A stretch of 64,000 nt of DNA from Sulfitobacter sp. S190 (GTDB lineage: Bacteria; Pseudomonadota; Alphaproteobacteria; Rhodobacterales; Rhodobacteraceae). Below the pieces are notes generated by a model. That model made no database searches. It worked only from the letters and a program-made list of their open reading frames with translations, and was not told the DNA's origin. Positions 45,679 to 54,567 of the stretch are shown one piece after another (position 1 is the first letter of the stretch; every line of letters starts with the position of its first letter). The position numbers and the translations under genes are program-made. The DNA lies in the NCBI RefSeq assembly GCF_025141935.1, contig NZ_CP081120.1, positions 3,151,001 through 3,215,000 on the forward strand, written 5' to 3'.

Positions 45679-46320
45679 TCACAGGTTCTCCAGCTCTGCC
45701 AGCAGCTCGGCAGTGGTCACCTGCCGGCAGTATCCCTTTATGGCGCTGATCGAGTTCGCCTGCCGTTCCGGCGTGTAGCTCAGGCAGGCATCCGTCACCT
45801 GCGTCACGAGATATCCCAGATCACACGCATCGCGGATCGCACTCTCGACGCATTGGTCGGTGAGCAACCCCGAGATGACCAACTGCTTCACGCCCAAATT
45901 GCGCAGCACATAGTCGATATGGGTTGAGACGAAGACTGACGATGACGACTTTGGCAGCACGATCTCATCGCCCTGCGGCGCAATCTGGTCGATGACTTTG
46001 CCATCCCATGATCCTTTGGGCACATTGAAACCGGTTATCTTGTAATCCAGCGACCGATCCCGCCCGTTCAGCGTCAGACTTTCGATCGTGGTGTACATCA
46101 CCTCGATCTCGGCTTTGCGGCAAGCAGATTGAATCGCTTGCATGTTTGCGAAGACACGGGTGTTCAGCTCGTCGAAGAACCATCCATACTTTGCGGCGAA
46201 ATCTTTTTCGCTCAGCCCTTCGTACTCGGCGCCATCGCGGTGTGCTGCGAAGTTTTGCACATCAATGAACAAAAGCGCCGCATCTGCGGGCACCAAAGGC
46301 AGGTTGCGCGTGAGCGTCAT
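45679..46320 (-). CDS. Cysteine hydrolase (isochorismatase superfamily)
   Basis: 213 residues. Catalytic Asp20 in ALLFIDVQNF, a mid-sequence Lys, and the nucleophile Cys in ISGLLTDQCVESAIRDA give the Asp-Lys-Cys triad. The family holds amidases such as N-carbamoylsarcosine, nicotinamide and ureidoacrylate hydrolases, plus isochorismatase. In this operon an amide or carbamoyl compound is the likelier substrate. Its start overlaps the stop of the upstream gene by four bases. Confidence 0.88.
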   Translation of the reverse strand: MTLTRNLPLVPADAALLFIDVQNFAAHRDGAEYEGLSEKDFAAKYGWFFDELNTRVFANMQAIQSACRKAEIEVMYTTIESLTLNGRDRSLDYKITGFNVPKGSWDGKVIDQIAPQGDEIVLPKSSSSVFVSTHIDYVLRNLGVKQLVISGLLTDQCVESAIRDACDLGYLVTQVTDACLSYTPERQANSISAIKGYCRQVTTAELLAELENL

Positions 46321-47126
46321 GCCGTTCTCTCCAATACTGTCTGGATCGCCGGGGCCAACAAATCTGCCCAGCGCTCAATTCCGGCATGGTCCTGCAAATG
46401 GTCATTGCGCACTTCGATCAGAGTGTGCCGCATCCCGCGAACTTCGGCGTGACGGGGGATGAACCAATCGCTTTCATCGTCTATCTGGTAGGGCTCATTT
46501 ATTGCCAGTTTCAGCTCGGGCGCGGCAGTGGCGATTGCCCCCATCAGGTGATGCGCCGCCTCAGTATCATCTCGGGTGAGAAATCCGGCATCCCACGGGC
46601 GTTCAGCGCCTTGGAAATGACGCGTGTAGGAATGGATCGAAAAGACGGCCTTGCGGGGGTGGGCGTCGAACATCGCAACGATAGCATCATTCATTGGATC
46701 AAAAATCGCTTGCCTGCGGTGATCGTGATCTTCTTTGCCCAACCCGAGGTTCCCCGGCACGCCCACGCCATCGCTGTGCACAGGGACGGACCCTGCGGAC
46801 AACGGCGGGCGGTTACAATCCATGACGAGGCGGCTGTAGTTCTGGAGGATCAAGGGGCATCGCAGCCGGTCCGAAATGGCACAGGCAAGGCTGGCCGCCC
46901 CAATGTCCCACCCGATGTGTCCGTCGATCGCGCCTGCAGGCAATCCGAGACCGTTCAGCGCACGCGGCACAGCCCGGCCTGCGTGTTCACACAAAAGGAA
47001 CATTGGCGCGGGCGATTGCGCATGTCGGATTTCGACTGGGTCGGGATCACCTGCCCCCAGCAGACCGGCACCGCCCGCGTCGCTCCCTTTCGGCTGAGAT
47101 AGTTTAATGGCGTCCAAACGATTCAC
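46317..47126 (-). CDS. N-formylglutamate amidohydrolase family protein
   Basis: 269 residues. FLLCEHAGRAVP, HIGWDIGAASLA, YSRLVMDCNRPP and FSIHSYTR are conserved in the family, which hydrolyses N-formylglutamate in histidine breakdown and other N-acyl amino acids. No hut genes are present, so histidine is not implied. I start at GTG 47126 with GGGGA five bases upstream; the longer frame would run into the divergent regulator gene. First gene of the minus-strand operon. Confidence 0.83.
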   Translation of the reverse strand: MNRLDAIKLSQPKGSDAGGAGLLGAGDPDPVEIRHAQSPAPMFLLCEHAGRAVPRALNGLGLPAGAIDGHIGWDIGAASLACAISDRLRCPLILQNYSRLVMDCNRPPLSAGSVPVHSDGVGVPGNLGLGKEDHDHRRQAIFDPMNDAIVAMFDAHPRKAVFSIHSYTRHFQGAERPWDAGFLTRDDTEAAHHLMGAIATAAPELKLAINEPYQIDDESDWFIPRHAEVRGMRHTLIEVRNDHLQDHAGIERWADLLAPAIQTVLERTA

Positions 47127-47171
47127 GGCATTCCCCACGTTATAGCAAAGTAAACGAACGAGGCCTTTCAG

Positions 47172-47193
47172 AGTCAATAGATACGTATTGACT
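47172..47193. promoter_or_regulatory. Palindromic operator between the divergent catabolic operons
   Basis: AGTCAATA (47172-47179) and TATTGACT (47186-47193) are perfect 8-base inverted arms around GATACG. Outer bases TTTCAG and CTGAAA extend the symmetry with a two-base offset. It lies in the 111-base gap between the amidohydrolase and rpiR genes and is AT-rich like a promoter. The RpiR regulator next to it is the natural candidate to bind. Confidence 0.65.
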
Positions 47194-47237
47194 GAAAATT
47201 TATTTTCATGGACGATGGCACGAACCGGAGCATTCGC

Positions 47238-48095
47238 ATGCAGACAGTGCACATCAAAAAGAAGATAGAACAGGCGTCCGACAGCTTTACCGCGGGCGAA
47301 CGCAAACTCGCGGCCGCGATCCTGTCGGACTACCCCTACGCCGGTCTGTCCTCGATCCAGGACCTCGCGTCGCGGTCAGAGGTGTCTGCTCCGTCTATTT
47401 CTCGGTTCATGACCAAAATCGGGCTGACCGGATATCAGGAATTCCAGCGCTCCTTGATTGCAGAACTCAAAGACGGGGATCGCAGTCCCGTGGAAGTACA
47501 CGAGCGTGACCGTCACATCGAAGGTGACTTTCTGTCTGACTTTCTGGCCAAGGCCAGCGCGCAGATGGCGATCGCCGGGAATGCCATAACCGAAGAGCAA
47601 TTCAACCGCGTCTGCGCCCTTCTCGCCAGCACAAAGCACAGCGTTTACGTGATCGGCGGTCGCATCAGCGATACCATTGCGGCGCACCTGTCGTTTCACC
47701 TGCGCCAAGCGCGGCGTGGCGTATACCACCTGCCCTCTGATCCCGAAACATGGCCGGAATACCTGTTGCAGATGAAACCGGGCGATATCTTTTTCGTTGT
47801 GGATTTCAGACGGTATCAAACCTCGCTAGCGGAGCTTGCGGCACTGGCGCGGGACGAACGCGGTGCGCGCGTGATGGTGATGACAGACAAATGGATTTCG
47901 CCCGTCGCGCGCCATGCAACCGACGTTCTGCCTGTGCCGATCGAATCTGGAACTCTATGGGATACCTACTCCTCGGCCCTCGCCATCACCGAAGCCATCG
48001 TTACGCGGATTGCTGAAGACACTTGGGTGCATACCAAAGACAGGATTGAAACCTGGGACAGGCTGCGCGTGACAACAAAGGACACGACCGAATGA
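47238..48095 (+). CDS. MurR/RpiR family transcriptional regulator
   Basis: 285 residues. N-terminal HTH_6 domain (FTAGERKLAAAILSDYP; LASRSEVSAPSISRFMTKIGLTGYQEFQ) and a C-terminal SIS domain (VYVIGGRISDTIAAHLSFHLRQ; GDIFFVVDFRRYQ). RpiR proteins usually sense phosphosugars or metabolites through SIS. ATG 47238 has CGGAG seven bases upstream; an ATG at 47208 is possible. Its stop overlaps the next start (ATGA), so it is co-transcribed with the ligase gene. Confidence 0.92.
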   Translation: MQTVHIKKKIEQASDSFTAGERKLAAAILSDYPYAGLSSIQDLASRSEVSAPSISRFMTKIGLTGYQEFQRSLIAELKDGDRSPVEVHERDRHIEGDFLSDFLAKASAQMAIAGNAITEEQFNRVCALLASTKHSVYVIGGRISDTIAAHLSFHLRQARRGVYHLPSDPETWPEYLLQMKPGDIFFVVDFRRYQTSLAELAALARDERGARVMVMTDKWISPVARHATDVLPVPIESGTLWDTYSSALAITEAIVTRIAEDTWVHTKDRIETWDRLRVTTKDTTE

Positions 48096-49399
48096 CGCCG
48101 ATGCCACTGATTTTCGCCGCCACCTGCGACATTGCGGGCAAGATGCGCGGCAAGGCTTTTCCCGCGGACCAGCTGGAAAAGCGCCTGAAGCGCGGTGTCG
48201 GTTGGGTGCCGACAAATGTGCAGATCACCTGCTTTGATGGCATCGGTGACAGCCCCTTTGGGTCTTTGGGTGACCTATTGCTGATCCCCGATCCCGCGTC
48301 AGAGGTGAACATCGCCTTCGGGGACGCCCCGCCCGAGCACTTCATGCTTGGCGATATCGTAACATTGGAGGGAGAGCCGTGGGACTTCTGCACGCGACAA
48401 GTCCTGCGCGACGCACTGGCGCGCTTGCACCGGCTTTCGGGCGCAAACCTGCACTCGGCCTTCGAGCATGAGTTTCAGTTGAAGGGTAGCGGCCTGCCCA
48501 ATCAAGGATTCGGTCGCAATGCGTTTGAAAACCAAAGAAGGATGCTGGAAACCCTGATGGGCGCGCTGAAGGAAGCGGGTCTTTCCCCCGACAGTATCAT
48601 GAAAGAATACGGCCCCAATCAGTTCGAAGTCGTGGTCGCCCCCGCGGATGGAGCGAAGTCTGCCGATCAGGCGGTGATCTTGCGCGAATTGACCCGGTCA
48701 GCCGCCTTGCATCTGGGTGAGGAGGCGACATTTGCCCCCATCCTTGACCCTGCATCTGTCGGGAACGGGGTACATATCCATCTCAGCTTTCACGATGATG
48801 ACGATGTGCCGCTGACCTATGACGAAAACGGTCCCTGCGGCATGTCGCAGCTGACGGATGCATTTGCGGCGGGTGTTTTGAAGTACATGCCGCATATCCT
48901 GGCCCTGACGGCGCCATCGGTTGTGTCATACGAAAGGCTCACGCCGCATCGTTGGTCCGCCGCCTACAATAACCTCGGCTTTCGCGACCGTGAAGCATCG
49001 CTGCGGGTGTGTCCGGTCACGGCAAAAGACCCTGCCTCGATCGCCCAACAGTTCAACATCGAATACCGCGCCGCTGACGCCGCTGCGTGCCCGCATCTGG
49101 CCTTGGCCGCAGTGGTTCATGCGGGCTGTCAGGGCATCGAGGATGGATTGACGGCACCTGAGGCAACCCAAGAAGACCTGTCGCTCTTGTCAGCCGATGC
49201 GCTGGCTGCGCGCGGATATGCACGGTTGCCGGAAACTCTGGAAGCGGCATTGGACAGTTTTGCTGCCAGTACCACCGTCACGGGATGGTTCCCCGACCAA
49301 TTCGCCGACGTGTACCGCGCGCATAAACTGGCAGAGATCGCACATCTGGCCGATAGGGACATCGACGCAAAATGTGCGGCCTATGCCGACACCTATTAG
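48092..49399 (+). CDS. Glutamine-synthetase-like gamma-glutamyl ligase
   Basis: 435 residues. GS catalytic core with FEHEFQL and NQFEVVVAP (metal Glu residues), NGVHIHLS (catalytic His region) and a late RAADAAACPHLALAAVV helix. The N-terminal beta-grasp is diverged from true GlnA, as in PuuA/GlnT-type enzymes that join glutamate to amines such as putrescine, ethanolamine or aniline. The substrate is unknown. Next to an amino-acid monooxygenase and amidases, an amine from amino-acid breakdown is plausible. Confidence 0.85.
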   Translation: MTPMPLIFAATCDIAGKMRGKAFPADQLEKRLKRGVGWVPTNVQITCFDGIGDSPFGSLGDLLLIPDPASEVNIAFGDAPPEHFMLGDIVTLEGEPWDFCTRQVLRDALARLHRLSGANLHSAFEHEFQLKGSGLPNQGFGRNAFENQRRMLETLMGALKEAGLSPDSIMKEYGPNQFEVVVAPADGAKSADQAVILRELTRSAALHLGEEATFAPILDPASVGNGVHIHLSFHDDDDVPLTYDENGPCGMSQLTDAFAAGVLKYMPHILALTAPSVVSYERLTPHRWSAAYNNLGFRDREASLRVCPVTAKDPASIAQQFNIEYRAADAAACPHLALAAVVHAGCQGIEDGLTAPEATQEDLSLLSADALAARGYARLPETLEAALDSFAASTTVTGWFPDQFADVYRAHKLAEIAHLADRDIDAKCAAYADTY

Positions 49400-49408
49400 G
49401 AGCACCGG

Positions 49409-50194
49409 ATGAAACTCGCGCTTTGGCAAACCCTGCCACAGTCGGACATTGCGACGGCCCTGCAGACGCTTGGCGAAGCTGCAAAGGAGGCTGCGGCAAA
49501 CGGGGCTGACCTGTTGGTCACGCCGGAAATGTACGTGGGCGGGTATAACATCGGGGCCGCTAACATCGCGGCACATGCCGATCAGTCGGCGCAGGTGTTG
49601 GACGACCTAAAGGAAATCGCTCGCACGCATGACATCGGGCTGATCGTTGGCCTGACCTTGCCGGGGCAGTCGCGCCCTTACAACGCTTGCATCGCCGTTG
49701 ATGCCACAGGACTGGAAGTTGCGCGCTACCACAAAACGCATCTTTTCGGTGATGTCGATCGCGCACAGTTCAGCCAAGGCGCGGCGTTGTCTGACGTGTT
49801 CGAGCTGAACGGCTGGAATGTCGCGCTGGCAATTTGCTATGACGTTGAATTCCCGGAAGTGACACGTGCGCTGGCGCTGCAGGGGGCTGAAATCGTCGTG
49901 ACGCCCACCGCGAATATGGCGCCGTTCGACAGCGTCGCAACTCGGCTGGTTCCCGCGCGAGCCGAAGAAAACGGGCTTTACGTCGCCTACTGCAACTACG
50001 TCGGTTCCGAAGGGCAATTTACCTACAATGGGCTGTCTTGTCTGGTCGGTCCCGATGGCGAAGACCGCGCACGTGGGGCCGACGCACCCACACTGCTTTA
50101 CGCCACGCTGGATCGTGCCGCGTTGGTGCGTGCGCGACAGGCGCAAACACATTTGGCGGATCGGCGCGCCAATTTTTACAAGGACATCTTATGA
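49409..50194 (+). CDS. Carbon-nitrogen hydrolase, nitrilase-superfamily amidase
   Basis: 261 residues. Glu40, Lys109 (RYHKTHLFGD) and Cys143 (LAICYDVEFPE) form the complete nitrilase-type triad. The sequence resembles 5-aminopentanamidase (DavA) and R-amide hydrolases. It overlaps the flavin oxidase start by four bases. The order monooxygenase plus amidase is that of DavB/DavA in lysine breakdown, where the oxygenase forms an amide that the amidase hydrolyses. Confidence 0.88.
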   Translation: MKLALWQTLPQSDIATALQTLGEAAKEAAANGADLLVTPEMYVGGYNIGAANIAAHADQSAQVLDDLKEIARTHDIGLIVGLTLPGQSRPYNACIAVDATGLEVARYHKTHLFGDVDRAQFSQGAALSDVFELNGWNVALAICYDVEFPEVTRALALQGAEIVVTPTANMAPFDSVATRLVPARAEENGLYVAYCNYVGSEGQFTYNGLSCLVGPDGEDRARGADAPTLLYATLDRAALVRARQAQTHLADRRANFYKDIL

Positions 50195-51840
50195 AGCCTG
50201 TCACCGTCTTTGGGCCGGATTTCCCTTTCGCCTACGATGATTGGATCACACACCCGAATGGTCTGGGCACCCTGCCCGCCTCGGCCCATGGAGCGCGGGT
50301 TGCCATCATCGGCGCCGGGGCTGCGGGTGTCATCGCCGGCTATGAGCTAATGAAGCTTGGACTGCACCCCATCCTGTTCGAAGCCGGCCAACTCGGCGGA
50401 CGCCTGCGCTCGCAGCCCTTTGAGGGCGCGGAGGGTGTGATTGCGGAGCTGGGCGGCATGCGCTTTCCCGTGTCCAGCACCGGCTTCTACACTTACGTCG
50501 ATCTGCTGGGGATCGAGAGCAGGCCTTTTCCCAACCCGCTCACCCCCGCTGCCGGATCAACCGTGATCGACCTTCTGGGGCAAAACTATTACGCGCAAAC
50601 CCTGCAAGATCTGCCCCCGCTCTTTCAGGAAGTGGCGACCGCCTATGATACCGCATTGGAAGAGGGCGCAAATTTTAGCGCGTTGAAGCAGGCCATACGG
50701 GACCGTGATATTGCCCGGATCAAGGAGATCTGGAACCCGCTGGTGGCAGCTTGGGATGAGCGCACGTTCTATGACTTCGTGACCACGTCCGAGTCGTTTC
50801 AAAAGCTGTCATTTCATCACCGCGAGGTATTTGGCCAGGTCGGGTTTGGCACGGGTGGCTGGGACAGTGACTTCCCCAACTCCATGCTGGAAATCCTGCG
50901 GGTGAACGTGACCGAATGCGACGACCATCAACGCTATATCGTGGGCGGTGTCGAACAGGTACCGCGCAAACTGTGGCACCATGCGCCCGACAGCCTGACC
51001 CATTGGCCGGTCGGTACGTCGCTGAGCCGGCTCAACAACGGGGCCACACGCGCAGGTGCCAAACGGATCAGGCGTCTGACGACCGATCAGATCGAAGTGA
51101 CCGACACATGGGGCCGCGCGGAGGCCTTTGATGCAGTGCTGGTCACCTGCCAGACCCACCTTTTGACCACGCAGATCGACACGGAAGAAGATTTGTTCGC
51201 GCAAGACCTCTGGATGGCGCTGGACCGCACGCGATATATGCAATCGGCCAAAACCTTTGTCATGGTTGACCGGCCCTTTTGGAAAGACAAGCACCCTGAA
51301 ACGGGCCGCGACACGATGTCGATGACGCTGACCGACAGGATGACGCGCGGCACCTACCTGTTCGACAACGGACCCGATAAACCGTCGGTCATATGCCTGA
51401 GCTATGCATGGATGACCGATGCGCTGAAGGTGCTTCCCCTGCCCGTCGAGCACCGCGTCGAACTTGCGCTTTCCGCGCTGTCAAAGATCTATCCCGAGGT
51501 CGACATCAGAGGTCACATTATGGGCGATCCGATCACCGTCAGCTGGGAGGCCGATCAAAATTTCCTCGGCGCTTTCAAAGGTGCTTTGCCGGGCCATTAC
51601 CGCTACAATCACCGGATGTTCGGACATTTCGTGCAACATGACATGCCCCCGTCGCAACGCGGCATTTTCATTGCCGGGGACGGCGTCAGCTGGACGCCTG
51701 CCTGGGTCGAGGGGGCTGTTCAGACATCTCTTAATGCAGTTGCGGGCATCATCGCACATTTCGGCGGGACCACTTCGGCCGACAACCCGTCGCCTTTGGA
51801 TGCTTATGAAACCGATGGCCCGATCAAGCTGGGCGCATAA
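50191..51840 (+). CDS. Flavin amino-acid monooxygenase/oxidase (DavB/IaaM-like)
   Basis: 549 residues. FAD dinucleotide fold GAGAAG at 41-46 with Glu64 for the ribose, then GGRLRSQPF and GGMRFPVS as in flavin amine oxidases, and FIAGDGVSWTPAWVEGAVQTSLNAV at the FAD-capping end. Length and layout fit tryptophan/lysine 2-monooxygenases, which convert an amino acid with O2 to the amide and CO2, more than short amine oxidases. The coupled amidase supports this. Substrate (Lys, Arg, Trp, Phe or other) cannot be read from sequence alone. Start at 50191 after AAGGA. Confidence 0.85.
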   Translation: MKPVTVFGPDFPFAYDDWITHPNGLGTLPASAHGARVAIIGAGAAGVIAGYELMKLGLHPILFEAGQLGGRLRSQPFEGAEGVIAELGGMRFPVSSTGFYTYVDLLGIESRPFPNPLTPAAGSTVIDLLGQNYYAQTLQDLPPLFQEVATAYDTALEEGANFSALKQAIRDRDIARIKEIWNPLVAAWDERTFYDFVTTSESFQKLSFHHREVFGQVGFGTGGWDSDFPNSMLEILRVNVTECDDHQRYIVGGVEQVPRKLWHHAPDSLTHWPVGTSLSRLNNGATRAGAKRIRRLTTDQIEVTDTWGRAEAFDAVLVTCQTHLLTTQIDTEEDLFAQDLWMALDRTRYMQSAKTFVMVDRPFWKDKHPETGRDTMSMTLTDRMTRGTYLFDNGPDKPSVICLSYAWMTDALKVLPLPVEHRVELALSALSKIYPEVDIRGHIMGDPITVSWEADQNFLGAFKGALPGHYRYNHRMFGHFVQHDMPPSQRGIFIAGDGVSWTPAWVEGAVQTSLNAVAGIIAHFGGTTSADNPSPLDAYETDGPIKLGA

Positions 51841-51928
51841 TCTCTTGGACCAACTATCGTTTTGCCGATAGCGCGGTACACTGTGCCCATCGTCGATCAT
51901 CAGCATATCCCAACAGCGGAGAGCACGC

Positions 51929-52867
51929 ATGAGCTGCAATCACACAATCCACAAACACCAACATCATCTGGGGTGGGACAACACGCTAGACCCGGCGCTC
52001 CGCGTCGCACCCGGAGACACCATCGCGGTTGAAACCATCGACGCCTCGGGCGGGCAACTGCACGCGCGTGCGACGCTGGATGATCTTAAGTCGTTGGATT
52101 TCGACAAGGTAAATCCGGTGACCGGTCCGATCTTTGTCGAGGGTGCGGAACCGGGCGATACCGTCGCGATCACCTTTCAGGCTTTTCATGCATCAGGGTG
52201 GGGATGGACCGCGAACATCCCGGGCTTCGGGCTGCTGGCCGACGAATTTCCCGATCCTGCCCTGCATGTCTGGACGTATGATACCGGCCTGTCGAAACCT
52301 GCCGTCTATGCGCCCTTTGGGCAAGTGGCACTCAAGCCTTTCGTCGGCACAATAGGGTTGGCGCTGGCCGAGGCCGGCCAGCACAGTGTCGTCCCACCGC
52401 GCCGCGTTGGCGGAAACCTCGACATCCGAGACAACTGTCTTGGCACAACGCTTTATCTGCCCGTTGAAGTGGCGGGCGGTCTGTTGTCTTTGGGCGACAC
52501 GCACGCCGCGCAAGGGGATGGCGAAATCTGCGGCACTGCCATCGAAAGTCCGATGGACGTGGAGATCAAGATCGACCTGATCAAGGACGTAAAGATAGCG
52601 TTTCCCCGGCTGGAAACGAATGGTCCGGTGACGAACCACACCGATCAGCAGGGATACCGCGTGACGACAGGCATTGGCCCTGATCTGATGCAATCTTCAC
52701 GCGACGCGGTGCGGCAAATGATTGACTGGATCTGCACGACTGCAAAAATCTCTCCGGTCGAGGCCTATATGCTGTGCAGCGTTGCGGGCGATTTGCGGAT
52801 TTCCGAAATCGTCGACATGCCGAATTGGGTGGTAAGCTTTTACTTTCCGAAATCAGTATTGGGTTAG
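51929..52867 (+). CDS. Acetamidase/formamidase family protein
   Basis: 312 residues of the FmdA/AmdA family. Conserved parts are GPIFVEGAEPGDTVAITF, GNLDIRDNCLGTTLYLPVEV, GDTHAAQGDGEICGTAIE and EAYMLCSVAGDLRISEIVD. Members hydrolyse formamide, acetamide or related short amides. It lies 88 bases after the flavin enzyme on the same strand, so it could belong to the operon or have its own promoter. A second amidase type in one unit is notable. Confidence 0.9.
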   Translation: MSCNHTIHKHQHHLGWDNTLDPALRVAPGDTIAVETIDASGGQLHARATLDDLKSLDFDKVNPVTGPIFVEGAEPGDTVAITFQAFHASGWGWTANIPGFGLLADEFPDPALHVWTYDTGLSKPAVYAPFGQVALKPFVGTIGLALAEAGQHSVVPPRRVGGNLDIRDNCLGTTLYLPVEVAGGLLSLGDTHAAQGDGEICGTAIESPMDVEIKIDLIKDVKIAFPRLETNGPVTNHTDQQGYRVTTGIGPDLMQSSRDAVRQMIDWICTTAKISPVEAYMLCSVAGDLRISEIVDMPNWVVSFYFPKSVLG

Positions 52868-52986
52868 GCACCGGGCGCGTCTGCCATTCGGACATCTTGA
52901 TCAGAGCAGTCAGCAAATCGTCCAGAAGCGTGATGATCGCAATAGCCGCCGCGACGGGCTGTGCCACGCCGCCGCCCGATCCCTCC

Positions 52987-54366
52987 TCAGAAGTACACTG
53001 CGGTGAGCACTGCCAACGGATCGCCGTCTGCGTTCCTCAAAACAAGCGTCTCTCCTTCAATGACATAGGTCGCCACCTCTGCCATCACCTCGCCAAGCCT
53101 GCGTTCAAGAGCACCGATAGGCTCGGGACAGGCCATCATCGTCGACGCTGCGGGCGAGAACGTCAGAGAGTTACCGTCGAGAATATAGCGGCCGCGCATC
53201 CTGTTGCACCCGACCGTCGCGCGATAGGCACCGGTAACGGAGGCCTCCAATACGATATGCGGTTCTCGCCCACCATCGCCCATCGTCACGGGTTCGCCCG
53301 TCAACGCGTCAATGCGCCAATAGGTGTTCTGGAGCGTTGCTTCCGCCCGCTGGCGGTCACAGGACACACCGGGGCGTGTGCGGATGAAACGATCTACGAT
53401 CACCATCTGACGATCCGGTCCCTCCATTGCCGGACGTACCTGAATACCACCTTCGATCATGACATAAAGCGGCGCACCCGGCGCCGCGCGATCCGCAAGA
53501 TACGCGCGCTCCGCCGCCAGATAGTCGCGCTCTTGTGCTACCGGGAAGGTCGCACCGCTGACGCAGTCCTCGAATACTGCGGCGTCAGCCATATAGGTCA
53601 TCATGCCGCCCATCATCATGTCCGCAAGCGTCGGAGGCTCGGCATCGGACAGGGTCAGGGTGCCCGAGAACGCTTCGCCGGTATGCGCATCAATCACGCT
53701 TAATCCGCCCGCGTTGGTGCGCCGGATGACCAGCGGCATTTCGGCCCCGTCGCGCATCACCAGCGTACCCGCAGTTGGATCGGCCGCCCACCGCCCCAGA
53801 CTGTCGCGTTCGCCAGTCTGGAACGTCCGAGACAGCATAAAGGTCTGATCTGCGCCAAGCGAAAGGCGCCATGTCTCTTCACCTGCGTTTCCATCGACGA
53901 CACCCCCATAGACGGCAGGCAGGGACAACCCGTGCGCGCCAACCATCCGCGCCTTCGGCGATTGTGTCTCTAGGCCCGTTGCGGCTGGCGTAAACCCGGG
54001 GCGGACCATGACGAGATCGATTTCCGGTATCGTACCCGGAAAACCATCGAGAATATCGCCCGCTGCAACAAATGCCCGGTCCGGCCAGATCACCTCGGTC
54101 TGAACTGAATAAAGCCCGTCTGCTACGACAGCGGCATTGTCGTACTCAACGGTGAAGGTATAAGGCGGCCCGGCGTCGCCCGGCGCCTCGAACCGACCGA
54201 TCTCGATCTGCTTGTTGTCCGAGATGTCATAAAGAACCACCCGGAATGTTGCCTCGGCTGGCAACGCTATGCGTTCTCTGTAACTGGCAGTACCGCTGAG
54301 TTCACCGGCGTTCCCGATCGTACCAAGGGCTACCCCCACCAGAATCGCAAATAGTATAGCGCGCAT
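52987..54366 (-). CDS. Secreted YbaY / NlpE-like / META-domain protein
   Basis: 459 residues with a signal peptide (about 1-20, no lipobox Cys). I see three modules: a YbaY/YscW-like beta domain (GTASYRERIALPAEATFRVVLYD), a middle part resembling NlpE (LPAVYGGVVDGNAGEETWRLSLGADQTF-like, ending around Asp-rich turns), and a C-terminal META domain (NTYWRIDALTGEPV; VGCNRMRGRY; AASTMMACPEP). Such proteins sit in the periplasm and are linked to envelope or heat/copper stress. Function not established. No operon partners. Confidence 0.75.
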   Translation of the reverse strand: MRAILFAILVGVALGTIGNAGELSGTASYRERIALPAEATFRVVLYDISDNKQIEIGRFEAPGDAGPPYTFTVEYDNAAVVADGLYSVQTEVIWPDRAFVAAGDILDGFPGTIPEIDLVMVRPGFTPAATGLETQSPKARMVGAHGLSLPAVYGGVVDGNAGEETWRLSLGADQTFMLSRTFQTGERDSLGRWAADPTAGTLVMRDGAEMPLVIRRTNAGGLSVIDAHTGEAFSGTLTLSDAEPPTLADMMMGGMMTYMADAAVFEDCVSGATFPVAQERDYLAAERAYLADRAAPGAPLYVMIEGGIQVRPAMEGPDRQMVIVDRFIRTRPGVSCDRQRAEATLQNTYWRIDALTGEPVTMGDGGREPHIVLEASVTGAYRATVGCNRMRGRYILDGNSLTFSPAASTMMACPEPIGALERRLGEVMAEVATYVIEGETLVLRNADGDPLAVLTAVYF

Positions 54367-54567
54367 ATCAGTTTCTCTCGTTTATCGGGGCTCGTCTTGC
54401 CAGTTCAATACTTGGACGTCGCCCAACCATATATCCGTGGCGGATGACCAATTCTTTTCAGGCCGCAACGGATCAGCGCACGCGGCCCCTTCACCGGACT
54501 TTCGCTGCATGAGCTGGAAGATCGGACCAAAGAAAGCATCGCATACATATAGCCCGACAGTAGCGGC

